Origin: Hevea brasiliensis
Taxonomy: Eukaryota; Streptophyta; Magnoliopsida; Malpighiales; Euphorbiaceae
Direction of reading: 5' to 3'
Assembly (NCBI RefSeq): GCF_030052815.1
Contig: NC_079504.1
Location: 54,441,824-54,505,823 of the forward strand
DNA length: 64,000 nt
Made by a program: the position numbers and the translations under genes. This document shows, piece after piece, positions 24,961 to 35,576 of this stretch; position 1 is the stretch's first letter; every line of letters begins with the position of its first letter. Below the pieces are notes generated by a model. That model was not told the DNA's origin. It searched no databases and worked only from the letters and a program-made list of their open reading frames with translations.

Positions 24961-25318
24961 TTTTTCCTCTTCTAATTTAGAAAGGCTAACATTGATTATA
25001 ACAGGATATTTAGAATTTGAGTCCAGAAATGCGTACCTTAGGGAGGAGGGGAGAGGTTTAAGCTCTACCTATTTGGCATTTTCCTGGAGCTTACCTTCAG
25101 CTTGTTCCTCCTTCAACTCCTCCATCTCGGAAGCTTTAGCTAATGGTAGGGTTGGATGAGCTACTAACTATTATGCATAGGCTACTATTTCTGCATTTTC
25201 ATCATCCACTGTGTGGCTGTGCACAATATATGCTTCAAGAGGATCTTTAGGATGTGTCTCATGAAATTCCTTTTCAACATGTTCATCAATTGTGTCAACT
25301 TTGAAGCATTCATCAGGT

Positions 25319-25800
25319 TTAAATTTTTTGTTTCATCTTGTCGAACAAGTTGAACTCCACTTCTTTTTCTCCTACTTTGAGAGTTAGTCGCCCATTTTTT
25401 ACGTTTATGATAGCTTCGGCGGTTGCCAAGAATGGTCTTCCCAAGATGATGGGAATTTTAACATCTTCTTCCATCTCAAGGACAATAAAGTCCACTGGAA
25501 TGAAGAATTTACCCACTTTGATCGGAATTTTCTCCAGTATTCCTACAAGATATTTAATAGATCGATCAGCCAATTACAATGAGATTGTTGTTGGTTTCAG
25601 TTCCCCGATCTCCAGCTTTTTGCATATTGATAGAGGCATTAAACTGACACTTGCCCCAAGATCGTAGAGGGCCTTATCTATTTTCTTGTTACCAATGAGA
25701 CAAGGTATGGAGAAGCTTCCTGGATCCTTCAACTTTGGAGGCAATTTGTTCTACAGTATGGCACTGCATTCTTCTGTTAGAGCTACTGTTCCATAGTCTT
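25319..25800 (-). pseudogene. Athila aspartic protease
   Basis: Minus strand. The active-site motif LYDLGASVSLMP is at about 25660-25625 (Asp-Leu-Gly-Ala-Ser in place of the common DSG). After a stop come LADRSIKYLVGILE, the VDFIVLEMEED strand and PIILGRPFLATA (the second conserved Ile-Leu-Gly loop). It ends near LFDKMKQKI. It is in the same frame as gag, as expected for a gag-pro fusion. It would process the polyprotein. Stops make it inactive. Confidence 0.85.
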
Positions 25801-26104
25801 CTAGCTTCATTTTCTTTGACAGAATTTCCTTAAGAAATTTGGCATATGATGGCATCTGAGAAAGTGCTTCAGTAAAGGGGATGTTGATGTAAAGCTTCTA
25901 TAAAACTTCCAAAAATTTCCCAAACTGCTTGTCCAATTTGGCTTTTTAAAATCTCAGAGGAAAAGGTAGGGGAGGTTGGTATGGTTCTGGTAATTTCTTT
26001 GTCTTCCTTGCTTCCTCTTCCTGATCTTTCTTAGCTTCTTCCTCCTTTTTCTCTGCTTGGTCTTTAGATTTTTCTATGGTTCCCACTGTTGGTTCTACCT
26101 CTGG

Positions 26105-27568
26105 TTATACTAGAGTTCTCCCACTCCTCAATGTAACTTCCTTACAATGCTCCCTTGGGTTCATTTTTGGTTGGCTAGGCAGTTTGCCAACAGCCTTACT
26201 TGAAGAGCTTGCTTGCTGAGCATTCTGATTCTCTGGCATCTTGTTATGAGTAGCAAGTTGGTCCACTCTAGAAGTCAGTTGTTTAATCAATTCAGTTTGT
26301 TATTGTTGAGCTACTAGGAATCCTTCCATCATGGTTTCCATAGTCATTTTCAGTTCAGGTTATTGAGATTGGAGAGGTAGCGATGACTGTGCAAAGTTTT
26401 GTCCTCTGCTTTGAAATCCAGGGGGTGCTGGTGCTTTGTACCCTTATTGCTTGTTTATTGGCTAGTTCTGCTAATTGGACCATGAGAAATTTGGGTGGTT
26501 CCTCCATCTAAGGTTGTAAGTATTTGAATATGGATTGTTGGGCTGCCTCTAGTTGAAGTTTCCTCCATTATTCACATAGTTCATCTGTTCTAAGCAAGGT
26601 TCATTGAAATTGCTGTATTCTAAACTCATGTATCCTTCTCCATAGCTGTCTTCAGGCTGACTGTTCGTACCGACTGCGTTGGCTTACATCTTTTTGAGTT
26701 TCCTTGTGAGCTAATCAAATTGAGCATTTATCATGCTTCGGGCGTTTACTTCTAGTACACCTGCAGTTTTCCTTGCATTTCCTCTTTCATTTAACCACTC
26801 ATAGTTATGGTATGCAATCCTTTCTAGAAGTTCAAGTGCTTGTGGCACTATTTTCTCCATTATATCACCTTTTGCAGCTGAATCAACTGTGCTCCTTGTA
26901 GAGGGTAGTAATCCATTATAGAAATTTTGCACTAATAGCCAATCTTCTATACCATGGTGTGGACATTCCCTCTATAGGTCTTTGTATCTTTCCCATGTGT
27001 CATAGAGTGATTCTCCTTCCTTTTGTCTGAAGGTGTTGAGCTCAAGCCTTAGATTTGCAATCTTTATAGGTGGAAAATATCTTGCTAGAAAAGCTTGAGA
27101 GAGATTCTCCCAAGTAGTGAACGTTCCAGCTGGTTGAGAAAGTAACCACTTCCTTGCTCTGTCCCGAAGGGAGAATGGGAATGCTCTGAGTCTTATTGCT
27201 TGATCAGACACTCCATTCATCTTGAATGTGTCACATAAGGCAAGAAAGCATTTGAGGTGATAGTGTGGGTCTTCTATAGGCGAACCTGCAAACTGGGTTT
27301 ATTGAATCATTTAGAGCCATGCTGGTTTTAATTCAAAGTTGTAAGCTTCCACTGTGGGTCTAGTGATACTGAGCTGAAATCCTTGAATAGATGGAGCTCC
27401 GTAATCTCTCAAGAGTCTTGGTCTGTCATTATTATTGCCCATGGTTAGAATTTCAGGATCTCCTTAACCATGCTCTTAAGATTTCCTTTCCCTCCTGATG
27501 GCTTTCAGAGTTCTATCTATATCTGGATCACAATCTAAAATTTTTTCTTCTGGCCTTGTTCTCGTCAT
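26105..27568 (-). pseudogene. Athila gag
   Basis: The frame starts with MTRTRPEEKI at 27568 and stays in one phase to 26105, with several in-frame stops. IQGFQLSITRP and the GSPIEDPHYHLKCFLALCDTF stretch precede MNGVSDQAIRLRAFPFSLRDRA, RKWLLSQP and FLARYFPPIKIANL, the retrotransposon gag core. A shorter open start at 27442 (MGNNNDRPRLL) is equally possible. The C-terminal part (26290-26105) is low-complexity. No classical zinc knuckle is visible, as is common in Athila. It would form the particle shell. The same frame continues into protease. Confidence 0.87.
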
Positions 27569-27687
27569 ATACCTCACACTTGAGAGAAAAGAAGAAAAAT
27601 ATAACCAGTAAAATAAAATTATAAAATAAATATAATTGCCTAAATCAACTAAATTGCCTATCGCTTAATATCACTATAGCCAAAGAA

Positions 27688-27705
27688 TCCCTGGCAACGG
27701 CGTTA
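27688..27705 (-). promoter_or_regulatory. Primer-binding site of Athila G
   Basis: The minus strand reads TAACGCCGTTGCCAGGGA six bases inside the 5' LTR. It closely resembles the tRNA-Asp-type primer site used by Athila elements, with a few substitutions. Confidence 0.75.
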
Positions 27706-27711
27706 AAAACT

Positions 27712-29307
27712 TGTTTGCTAGTTTTACAACCCCGCAAGTGCACGGATCGCTAACAAGTAAAAAAATGATAAGTAGAGTATCGTTCCCACGAGGACCTTTG
27801 TTTAGCAAGTACCAATCTACACTGTAATTTTGATTGTCTAGGCTATCGAACTTTTAGGGAAATAGTAAACTTAAAATGAAGTAATCTTTTTTTGGAACAA
27901 TTCTAGAGTTAAGATTTCACACTTGAATCTTATTAGGGATGTTATCTTGTTTATTTACTGAATTGAGGATCATTTTCCTTGATGAAAATTAGTCCTAAGT
28001 TATCCTAAATCCTCTCTAAAGGCATTTAAGGTGTATTTTAATTAACTCAAACCCTACTTTCGTGGTGATCAAATTAATTAAAATCCTTTAAGACCTTTGA
28101 CCAATTTTTAGGTTCCACAAAGGTATCAGCCTATGTCTAGGTCAGATTTTCTAGGTTCAAGATCTTGATTTTCTAATGTTAATCTTCACCTTTCAGTCTT
28201 TCAATCAACATCTACAATCATGTCTAAGTGGGTGCCATCACATAGCATGCATTAAGATCACAAGAAATTAAATCAAGAAACGAATCTCAAATCTAATGAA
28301 TAAAACTTAATGTTCATCTATAATAATAATTACAAGCATTACTCTCCCAAATCCAGAATAAGGAAACTACTCACTCATGGTGAGTTCAACAAACATCATG
28401 ATAAAAGGTAAAAAAAAAACAGTAAAAAGAAAATCATGTAAAAGAAATAAAGCAATAGAATTTTGTCTAGGGAGATGAAACGAAGGAACCGAAGAGAGTT
28501 TGCAGTTTTGATCTTTTGGAGCTTCGATCTTTTGGAGCTTCGGCTAGAAAACTTCTTTAGGTACTGATGCAGAGCTTGACAGCAGCAACCTTCAGCAGCA
28601 CTCCCTACGAACCCCCTTCTTCTGATGTTTTCTTTTCTATTTATATTGGTTGCTCTAGGGTTAGGTCGCTTTAAGTCCAAAAGGCTTTAGGAGTCTCAAT
28701 TGAATCAGAAAACAGGAGGGGAATTCGAGTTACAAAACTGGCTGCAGCATAGTACACGGCCCGTGTGTCACTATATGGGTCCCGTAATGCAGGGTCGTGT
28801 AACTTGTTGGAGGAGAATTGTGAAATCTTGTTTTGGCATAGAAAGTTACACGGGTCTGTGCCAACTACAATGGACCTGGTTACACGGGCCGTGTATTATT
28901 GTTCTCATAAGGTTCTTTAAGTTGTTTCCTGGCAAAGACTTGCACAGGTCCCCGCAGATCACACGGGTCTACTTACATGACCCGTGTACTTGTGTTTCTC
29001 ATCGATTCTCTTGGCTTTCTTCTGGCAGAGAGTTACACAGGTCTGGGGCTTGGTTTACACGACCCATGTACTTTGTATCAGCAACAATTCTCTGTTTTTT
29101 TACCGCTCCAAGATTTCCTTTGGACTTCCATTCTTTGGGGCTTCACCCAAACACCTGAAATAATGCAAAAAACATGAAATTAAGGGATTGGCAATAGAAT
29201 TTACAAAAACTCATGAAATCAACAATCATGCATGAAAATACTTGCCTAAATGCTATGAAATAGTATGCAAATGTGTTTAAAACCATCTATACAATTCAAG
29301 TGTATCA
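27712..29307 (-). repeat. 5' LTR of Athila G (1596 bp)
   Basis: It aligns end to end with 17049-18626 but has small indels, such as an extra 'gatcttttggagcttcg' copy near 28511-28545 and a deletion near 27860. It contains the palindromic ACACGG motifs (28750-29075). The ORFs of 94 and 152 residues inside are not conserved in the other LTR. Confidence 0.9.
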
Positions 29308-29483
29308 ACTGACATCTTAAACTTATTCTGATTACAGTATCCACTGACATCTATCAGTAGTAATACCTTTGCCCTCATCTAGAGCAACTTTCTTACTATA
29401 ACTCACTTTTAGGTCCTCTTACCTTGCACTAATTAGGCACGCTAATTAGCTCTATAATTTATCGTATTCTAGGAGATGTCTCT
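29308..29483. repeat. Right copy of the 176-bp duplication flanking Athila G
   Basis: It starts at the base after the LTR end (29307) and matches 16873-17048 with no gaps and 12 substitutions, most of them transitions. Beyond 29483 the sequence of C continues. Confidence 0.85.
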
Positions 29484-29733
29484 CCCTAACAAACTCTTCC
29501 AAAACTGATTCCAATCATCCTAAAGGACTAGTCACCAATACATTAAAATTTATTTCCATGTAAGGAAATAACAACAGACCATATAATTCTAACACTAGCA
29601 TATAAATAAGTAAAGCCAAAATCAAATAGTACATAATTATTCTTTCAAAATTTAAGAATGTACCGACAGCTACATTCAAAGTCTCTGCTTCTTCCCTTTG
29701 GTGCATGGTGTACACCCTGGCTAGTGTACTACC

Positions 29734-30480
29734 CTATTCAGGTTGATTCACTGTGCCTTGGCTATCAGTAATACCGCCTCTATCTCTACCTCTACCCCTA
29801 CTGACTGTCTGTGAACCTCTGGAAATAGAACCTTGGACTGATCTTTCTAATGTAGTATGTGGCATAGGTCGACGTACTCTAGTACAGTCTCTAGCGAAAT
29901 GTCCGATTTCACCACAATTGTGACAGGCTCTAATGGCATTATAGCAAATGCCGTCGTGTAATTTACCATAAATGTCACAAATACGGATAAGAAAGGAACT
30001 CTTGGTTGTCTGTGGCCTCTGCCTTGAGGATCCACCTTTGTCATACCTATGAGCATGAGGTTCCCCAAAATCATTTCTCTTCCCCAAGCTAATACCTGAA
30101 CTCTAGCTAGCAGGCTTCACACCTTTCCCTTTTTCATGCTACCTTTGAGGGGGGTTGGGTTTGTACTTGGGCTTGGGCTGACAGATTATCAGCCATTTGT
30201 TGAAAGAAAGTGGCCATTTGCTGGGCTATTTTGTTTAATAATTTGTATAGGTGGGGCTGGTGCAGTCGAGCCTCCGACACTTTGAGGAGCTGGGGCCTCT
30301 TTCTGTACATCAGCTACAACCAACTATTCTACTATCTTATTTTTCTCTTCCTTAGCTTTTCATATGATTTTCTATCTCCTGAACAATCAACACAAGGAGA
30401 TTTCTCCCTGTTAGTTCAATTTTATGATGTAAATGAACTATATGTATCAAACACTTGAGCAGTTGTACTTTTTGAAAAAT
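29734..30480 (-). pseudogene. Gag remnant of element C (Tekay type)
   Basis: Minus strand. The C-terminal piece 30087-29734 is open, with the zinc knuckle CHNCGEIGHFARDC (CX2CX4HX4C) followed by an Arg/Gly-rich tail (SRGRGRDRGG). Upstream, near 30230-30185, is AQQMATFFQQMADNL, which matches the N-terminal region of the gag of E (QQMADFFRQM). The roughly 700 bases of capsid domain that should separate them are missing, so it is an internal deletion derivative with stops. The protein would have packaged retrotransposon RNA. 29484-29733 shows nothing recognisable. Confidence 0.78.
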
Positions 30481-30518
30481 ATTTCAAATTTACAATTCAA
30501 AATTTACATTAAAAACTA

Positions 30519-30530
30519 GCTCTGATACCA
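30519..30530 (-). promoter_or_regulatory. Primer-binding site of element C
   Basis: The minus strand reads TGGTATCAGAGC, complementary to the initiator methionine tRNA 3' end. It lies eight bases inside the LTR edge at 30539, and the same site is in E. Confidence 0.85.
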
Positions 30531-32509
30531 CTAAAATATGTCACACCTTATAGCTCCGTAAGTATAGCATGATCCCGTAGTATACCTAATAAATTACCGC
30601 ACTTCGCCTATCGATAATTTATTAAATATACTACAAGGGATTTTGGCAAAGCAAATTTATTTTTAAGTTTGGCGTGGTAATAAAAATTTAAATTAAGTGT
30701 TTTCAACTCAAGTGCATCTTAACAACTTATCTAGAAATAATTAGGCATTTCTAAAATTTTTCGAAAAATCCACGTGCTTACAGTTATAAATGCAATAAAA
30801 TAGTTCTTCAAACCTGACGAAAATACAAGTTACAAAAATATATAATACCCAAGTGAAACTCAATCAACTAAAAACATTTCATTTCATTCTCAACAAATTT
30901 CATCAAAAAAAAAAATTATTCGTCATTTATAGGATTCAGAAAGAAACTTAAATATCTGGATTCATTAAAGTAATAAAATTAATATTACAAAAATTTACAT
31001 GTAAATAAAGTCTCAAAATACTATTACAATAATTACAATCCCAAAATTTTATTACAACTTTTTTTGTACAACTGCTCGAATGTAAATACATACAAATAGC
31101 TACATGATTAAATCAAAGTTTAATTTACAAGGGTACACCTATGATATATGTAACACCCCGAACCTTCGAGTTATGAATAGTACCATTTTTGGTCCATGAC
31201 TAGTACTATTCAAAGACACCTTGAGGACCAAAAATAAATGAAAAATTAATTGAGATAGACACAATAAAAATTCAAGTGAATAAAAAAATCTAAGGACTCA
31301 TCGAGTATTATAAAAAGAAGGATTATGACCCGATGATGGGCATTTTGGTCAATTCACCTCAAGAGTTGACTTTTAACCAAAATGTCAATTAAATTAAATT
31401 AAATTAATAAATTGAATTATGAGGTAAAAATTGAAGAAAAATTCAAGTAAAAATATGTAAGGGAAAATTTAAGAAATAAAAACTTAAACTTTCATTTTCA
31501 TTGTGATAAAATTAAAATGAAGGACTAATGGGCTTTTAATAATTAAATTTAATTATTTAATTAAAAGGAAAAATTAAGTGTAAATGTACAAAAAAAAAAG
31601 GAATAAAAATTTAAGTTTAATTATCCTTATGACACAACTAAAGTTTATAATTTTAATAAACTAATTTTGGGGATATATATATATATATATAAGAAGACAA
31701 ATGTCTTCTTCATTTTTTTTCTTCATAAGGTGCCACCACCCTCTCCTCTCTCTTCCTCTCTCTCTCTTTTTCTCTTTTTCTTCCACATCTTCCCCTCATT
31801 GATTTTCCCTCCCAAGTTTTAATTCCCTTAAATTCCCTTCATAAATTCCATAGCTAAAAGAAAACATCAAAGAGATCTTTGATTGAGAGATTGAAATAAG
31901 AAGAACAGGATTTGGAAGAGATTGGAAGCGGGAAAAATCATCAAGTGAGGTAAGCTCTCTCTTTCATGCTTGATTAACCAAATATGCTTTGAATCAAGTT
32001 TGGGTGTGATGATTTTACATGAGAAAGTATGAAATTTCATAAGAAAATGAAAGAAAACATGTATGGAACCTAAACTAGGGTTTTGGCCAAATTGGAGAAA
32101 AATTAAGGTTTGATGTATTTTAGTGAAAATGATGATGAAATCAAGCTTAGTTGAAGTAATATGCATGATTAGAGTAAAGAAATTGCATAAAATGTGTATA
32201 AATTTAATTATGGGAGATTAGGATTCATGGGAAAATTGGGTTTTGGTGCTAGAGAGTGAAATTGATGTGTGTAGTGTTAAATTATGATCATTTGAGGTTT
32301 ATTTAGTTTGAATTGACATTGGGTTGATAAATGGAAGTAATGAAATGGTAGGATTAGGGAAAATTGGAAACTTTGGTGTTTGCAAATTGTGGGTTTTGTG
32401 CTAGGAAGTGCAATTGATGTGTCAATGCTAAATTATAGTCATTTTGGGTGAATTAAATGTGAATTGAGGTTGGTTAATGGAAGTAATTGAAGAAATGAAA
32501 AATTGAACT

Positions 32510-33310
32510 TAGGGCAGAATTTTACACACTGAATTCAGTGTGTTTGAAAGCCCATAACTTAAGCTACACAACTCCAATTGGTGTGAAACCAATTTGAAAC
32601 GAAACTTAAGACATAGGGTTAGAATTTTCGTGAAGATACCCTGCCCCGAAAATGAACTTAAGCTATCCGAAATGAGCCTTGAACTTAGAGACAAAATTCT
32701 GGAACTTACAGAATTTGACCATATGAACAGTAAACTTTGCATGGCCATAACTCTCTCTAGAAAACTCCGATTTAGGTGATTCTTGAACCAACATAAACTT
32801 AAAACATAGTAGAACATTTCATATGATGAACTTGAGGCTAAATTATGGACTTAACCTAATCAAACTACTAAGTAAATTTGAATCACCGAATCTGCAAAAA
32901 TCTTGAAATCTACAGATTTATCATATGAATAGTAAACTTTGCATAGCCATAACTCTCTCTAGAAAACTCCAATTTAGGCAATTCTTGAACCGATGGAAAC
33001 CTAAGACATAGTAGAACATTTCATATACAGAACATTAGACCAAATTATGGACTTAACTTGATCAAATTACTGAACGAATTTGAATCGATAAATCTACTAG
33101 AACTGAAACTACAGGGTGAATAGTGACGTAAACAGTAACTGTGTTTTGGTCATAACTTGAGCTACATAGCTCCAAATTAGGCAATTCAAAAAAGGAAAAT
33201 AAAGTTAAGACCCAGATGAACAATTTTCATGAAGAACACCTCACCAAATTTTGATCAAAACTAGGTAAAAATTGGATTCAAAGATTGGGACACCAAGCTG
33301 CCCAAAACTA
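32510..33310 (+). repeat. Four tandem copies of the roughly 200-bp LTR module in I
   Basis: The anchor CATAACT recurs at 32553, 32746, 32948 and 33151, spacing 193, 202 and 203. Copies 2 and 3 are closest to each other (shared 'ctctctagaaaactcc', 'ttcttgaacc' and 'tagtagaacatttcat'). Confidence 0.78.
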
Positions 33311-34146
33311 AAATTTTCTAAAATTTGCAAAGCTAACTTGGGATGCATTAGACATGCATGTAATGAGTTTATGGCAGCAATTGAGATTGGTATTGAGGTA
33401 TTCTACTTGTGTATTTTTAGTAGAAAAAGAAGTTGGAATGGACAAGGAATTGTGAGTAAAGAGAAAGGATAGCATTGAAGGTTTGTGCACAACTAACCTT
33501 TTTCCTTGTTTTAACTTTGTAAATTGATTTGAATAAGTTTATTTGAATGAGTTTGATTTGAAATGAGTTTACTTTGAATGAGGTATGTTTTTTCTCTTGC
33601 ATTTGAGAAATTTGTGTGTTGCCACCCCTTTTATGGGTTTTATGATGATTTGAATATGTTATTGTTTTGCAAATGTGATTATTGATTTAGAAACTCTTGA
33701 AAGTTGTTTTGAAACTACAGTTAGCATGACAGTCCCTTCGGAACTCCCCAATAGTAACGGCTACTTGGGGTTTGATATTTGATATGATTATGTCTCCCAT
33801 TAATATCGGTTAGTGGGGTAAGACTATATGAGTACTCATTAGCTAGCTAGCCCTTCCCTCATTAATAACGGTTAGTGAGGTTGAGATTGCTTTGTCGTGG
33901 TGTACAACACGGCACTGATCGTGAAATTTTGTGTCATGGCTTAAACTGTGTGTTTATGTTGGCAACACTAATGCTTTGTGAATTGTGATTTATGAAGTGT
34001 GATTTCTCATTTGAAATGTTATTCTAATAAATGGCTCTTATAGACTTAGAATTATTGTGAAGTTTTCATGCTTAAGAAAAATGTGATTTATTATGCTTTG
34101 ACAAATTATGTTTTACCTTAAGTTTAAAGTTATTAGTTGTGCACTA

Positions 34147-34193
34147 CTGAGTAATATACTCAGCGATAGCTTCTTTATGCTGTCGCAGGTAAG
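34147..34193 (+). promoter_or_regulatory. Twin hairpin in solo LTR I, best-preserved example
   Basis: CTGAGT (34147-34152), loop AATAT, ACTCAG (34158-34163). GCGATAGC (34163-34170) then pairs over eight positions, one of them G-U, with GCTGTCGC (34179-34186). AGGTAAG follows at 34187. Confidence 0.65.
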
Positions 34194-34270
34194 AGAAAGG
34201 AGAAAGCTGCCGAGTGAGAGACTTGAAAGCAACATTTTTGTATTGATTGTGGGTATTTACGTTAGGTATA

Positions 34271-34386
34271 CCCTTGTGATTCCTTTGGATGTATTTTGTA
34301 CCTATATGTATGGATGTATGGATATTGACCCTTGTGATTCCTTTGGATGTATTTTGTACCTATATGTATGGATGTATGGATATTGA
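34271..34386 (+). repeat. Perfect 58-bp tandem duplication
   Basis: 34271-34328 is repeated at 34329-34386, with the only difference at the last base or two. It encodes nothing recognisable and lies inside solo LTR I, so the duplication is recent relative to the LTR. Confidence 0.85.
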
Positions 34387-34777
34387 GCAATTTGTATTAA
34401 AAAGTACTGCATTACTAAAGTATTTTGAGTTTGTAACTATTTGTATTTTATTTTGAGACTTATGAAAATATAACTTTTGCAATATTTAGTCTATCATTAT
34501 TTCCAATGAATGTTTATATGGAATTTTAACTATTCTCATGCAGTTTTCTGCAAAAGAATTGATAAGATAAAAAGCTATGATTTGTTTTAAAATCCTTTGT
34601 AGCATAACTAATGGGTTATCGGTAAGTGGAGTTCGGTAATTCATTAGGTATGCTATGAGAACATATCATGCCTTACCAGGGATAAAGTGTGACAATATAC
34701 TCAAATATAGTCACAGCAAATCTTCAAGTCACAGCTTCAAGTAGTCTTACTCAGCTACTCGATCCTTTCTTTCACCT

Positions 34778-34816
34778 GCGACGACATACAAAGCTATCGC
34801 TGAGTAGTGAACTCAG
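34778..34816 (-). promoter_or_regulatory. Twin hairpin in the 5' LTR of C
   Basis: On the minus strand CTGAGT..ACTCAG (34811-34816 with 34800-34805). GCGATAGC and GTCGTCGC (34793-34800 and 34778-34785) form the second stem, followed by AGGTGA. Confidence 0.58.
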
Positions 34817-35576
34817 TGGTGCACAACTAATAATTTAAAATTCAATACAAAAATTACTTGGACAAATCATAGCAAAAAGGCTTAAAGTATTTAAATTCTT
34901 CAAAATTCATAAAATCAAAGTCAATAATTTCAATTACATAAATCATTTGTTGAATAACATTTGATCAAGTAATCACGATTTATCCAAGTCATAGTAAAGC
35001 AATTAAAATATTCATATTCAATCACATTTTTATCAAAGGATGCATAATTTAAGAATGTTGAAAATATTAACACAGTTCAGAGCATTACACTAAAACAATG
35101 TCGGGTTGTACACCACGACAAAGCCAATACTCCCAATAAACAAAGGCTAAAGGGGAACACACGGGCTAGCTAGCAAATATGAGTACTCATTCAATCCTTT
35201 CTCAACTGGCAACACACCTCAACACTTCAGCCAGAGAGGGAAAACTCAACCCCAATAGGTGGAGGAGATCACAATGACTATCATCTCACTAGATAAGCTA
35301 ATGAGGAACACAATCACATTGCCATGCTAACTGTGGTTTTAAAACAATTTCACAAAATTTTCCATTCAAAGAATCGCATTGTAAATCAAGTAAATACAGT
35401 TCAAAAAAATTTCCATTCAACAAAATGCATTTACAATCAATAAACACACTTAGTTGTTGAAATTTCGTTTCACAATCTTCAAAACAATACATAAAATTCA
35501 TAAGTGCACAAAAGGATTCATATTTAAATTATATAAAGTCAATTCAATAATTTAAAGTTCACAATTACAAAGTAAA

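Larger units (their letters stand above)
17049..29307 (-). mobile_element. Element G: full-length but decayed Athila-lineage Ty3/gypsy element
   Basis: LTRs are 17049-18626 (3') and 27712-29307 (5'), with the element reading leftward. Order along the minus strand: 5' LTR, primer site resembling tRNA-Asp, gag, protease, RT, RNase H, integrase, a spacer with repeated palindromes, an ATHILA-type extra ORF, a long 3' region with several purine tracts, and the 3' LTR. All frames are broken by stops, frameshifts and one deletion at the RT/RNase H junction. Both LTRs are intact in outline and differ by several percent on inspection, so the insertion is not recent. Confidence 0.9.
31149..34694 (+). 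mobile_element. Solo LTR I (3546 bp) with target duplication ATATA
   Basis: It starts TGTAACACCCC and ends AAGTGTGACA. ATATA stands at 31144-31148 and 34695-34699. The other LTR of C has the unbroken site at about 4853-4870. No internal region is present, so it is a solo LTR. The 3' end resembles those of C and J; the first part differs. (AT)9 at 31673-31690 followed by AAGAAGAC is a likely TATA region, with a C/T-rich leader at 31735-31790. The 92-residue ORF at 34108-34386 arises from a tandem duplication. Confidence 0.9.

Noticed and set aside
24626..25159. 177-codon plus-strand ORF
   Set aside because: Exactly opposite the Athila RT and protease region; a shadow frame.
28700..29158. 152-codon plus-strand ORF
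   Set aside because: It lies in the Athila 5' LTR over the palindromic repeats; the sister LTR does not keep the frame.
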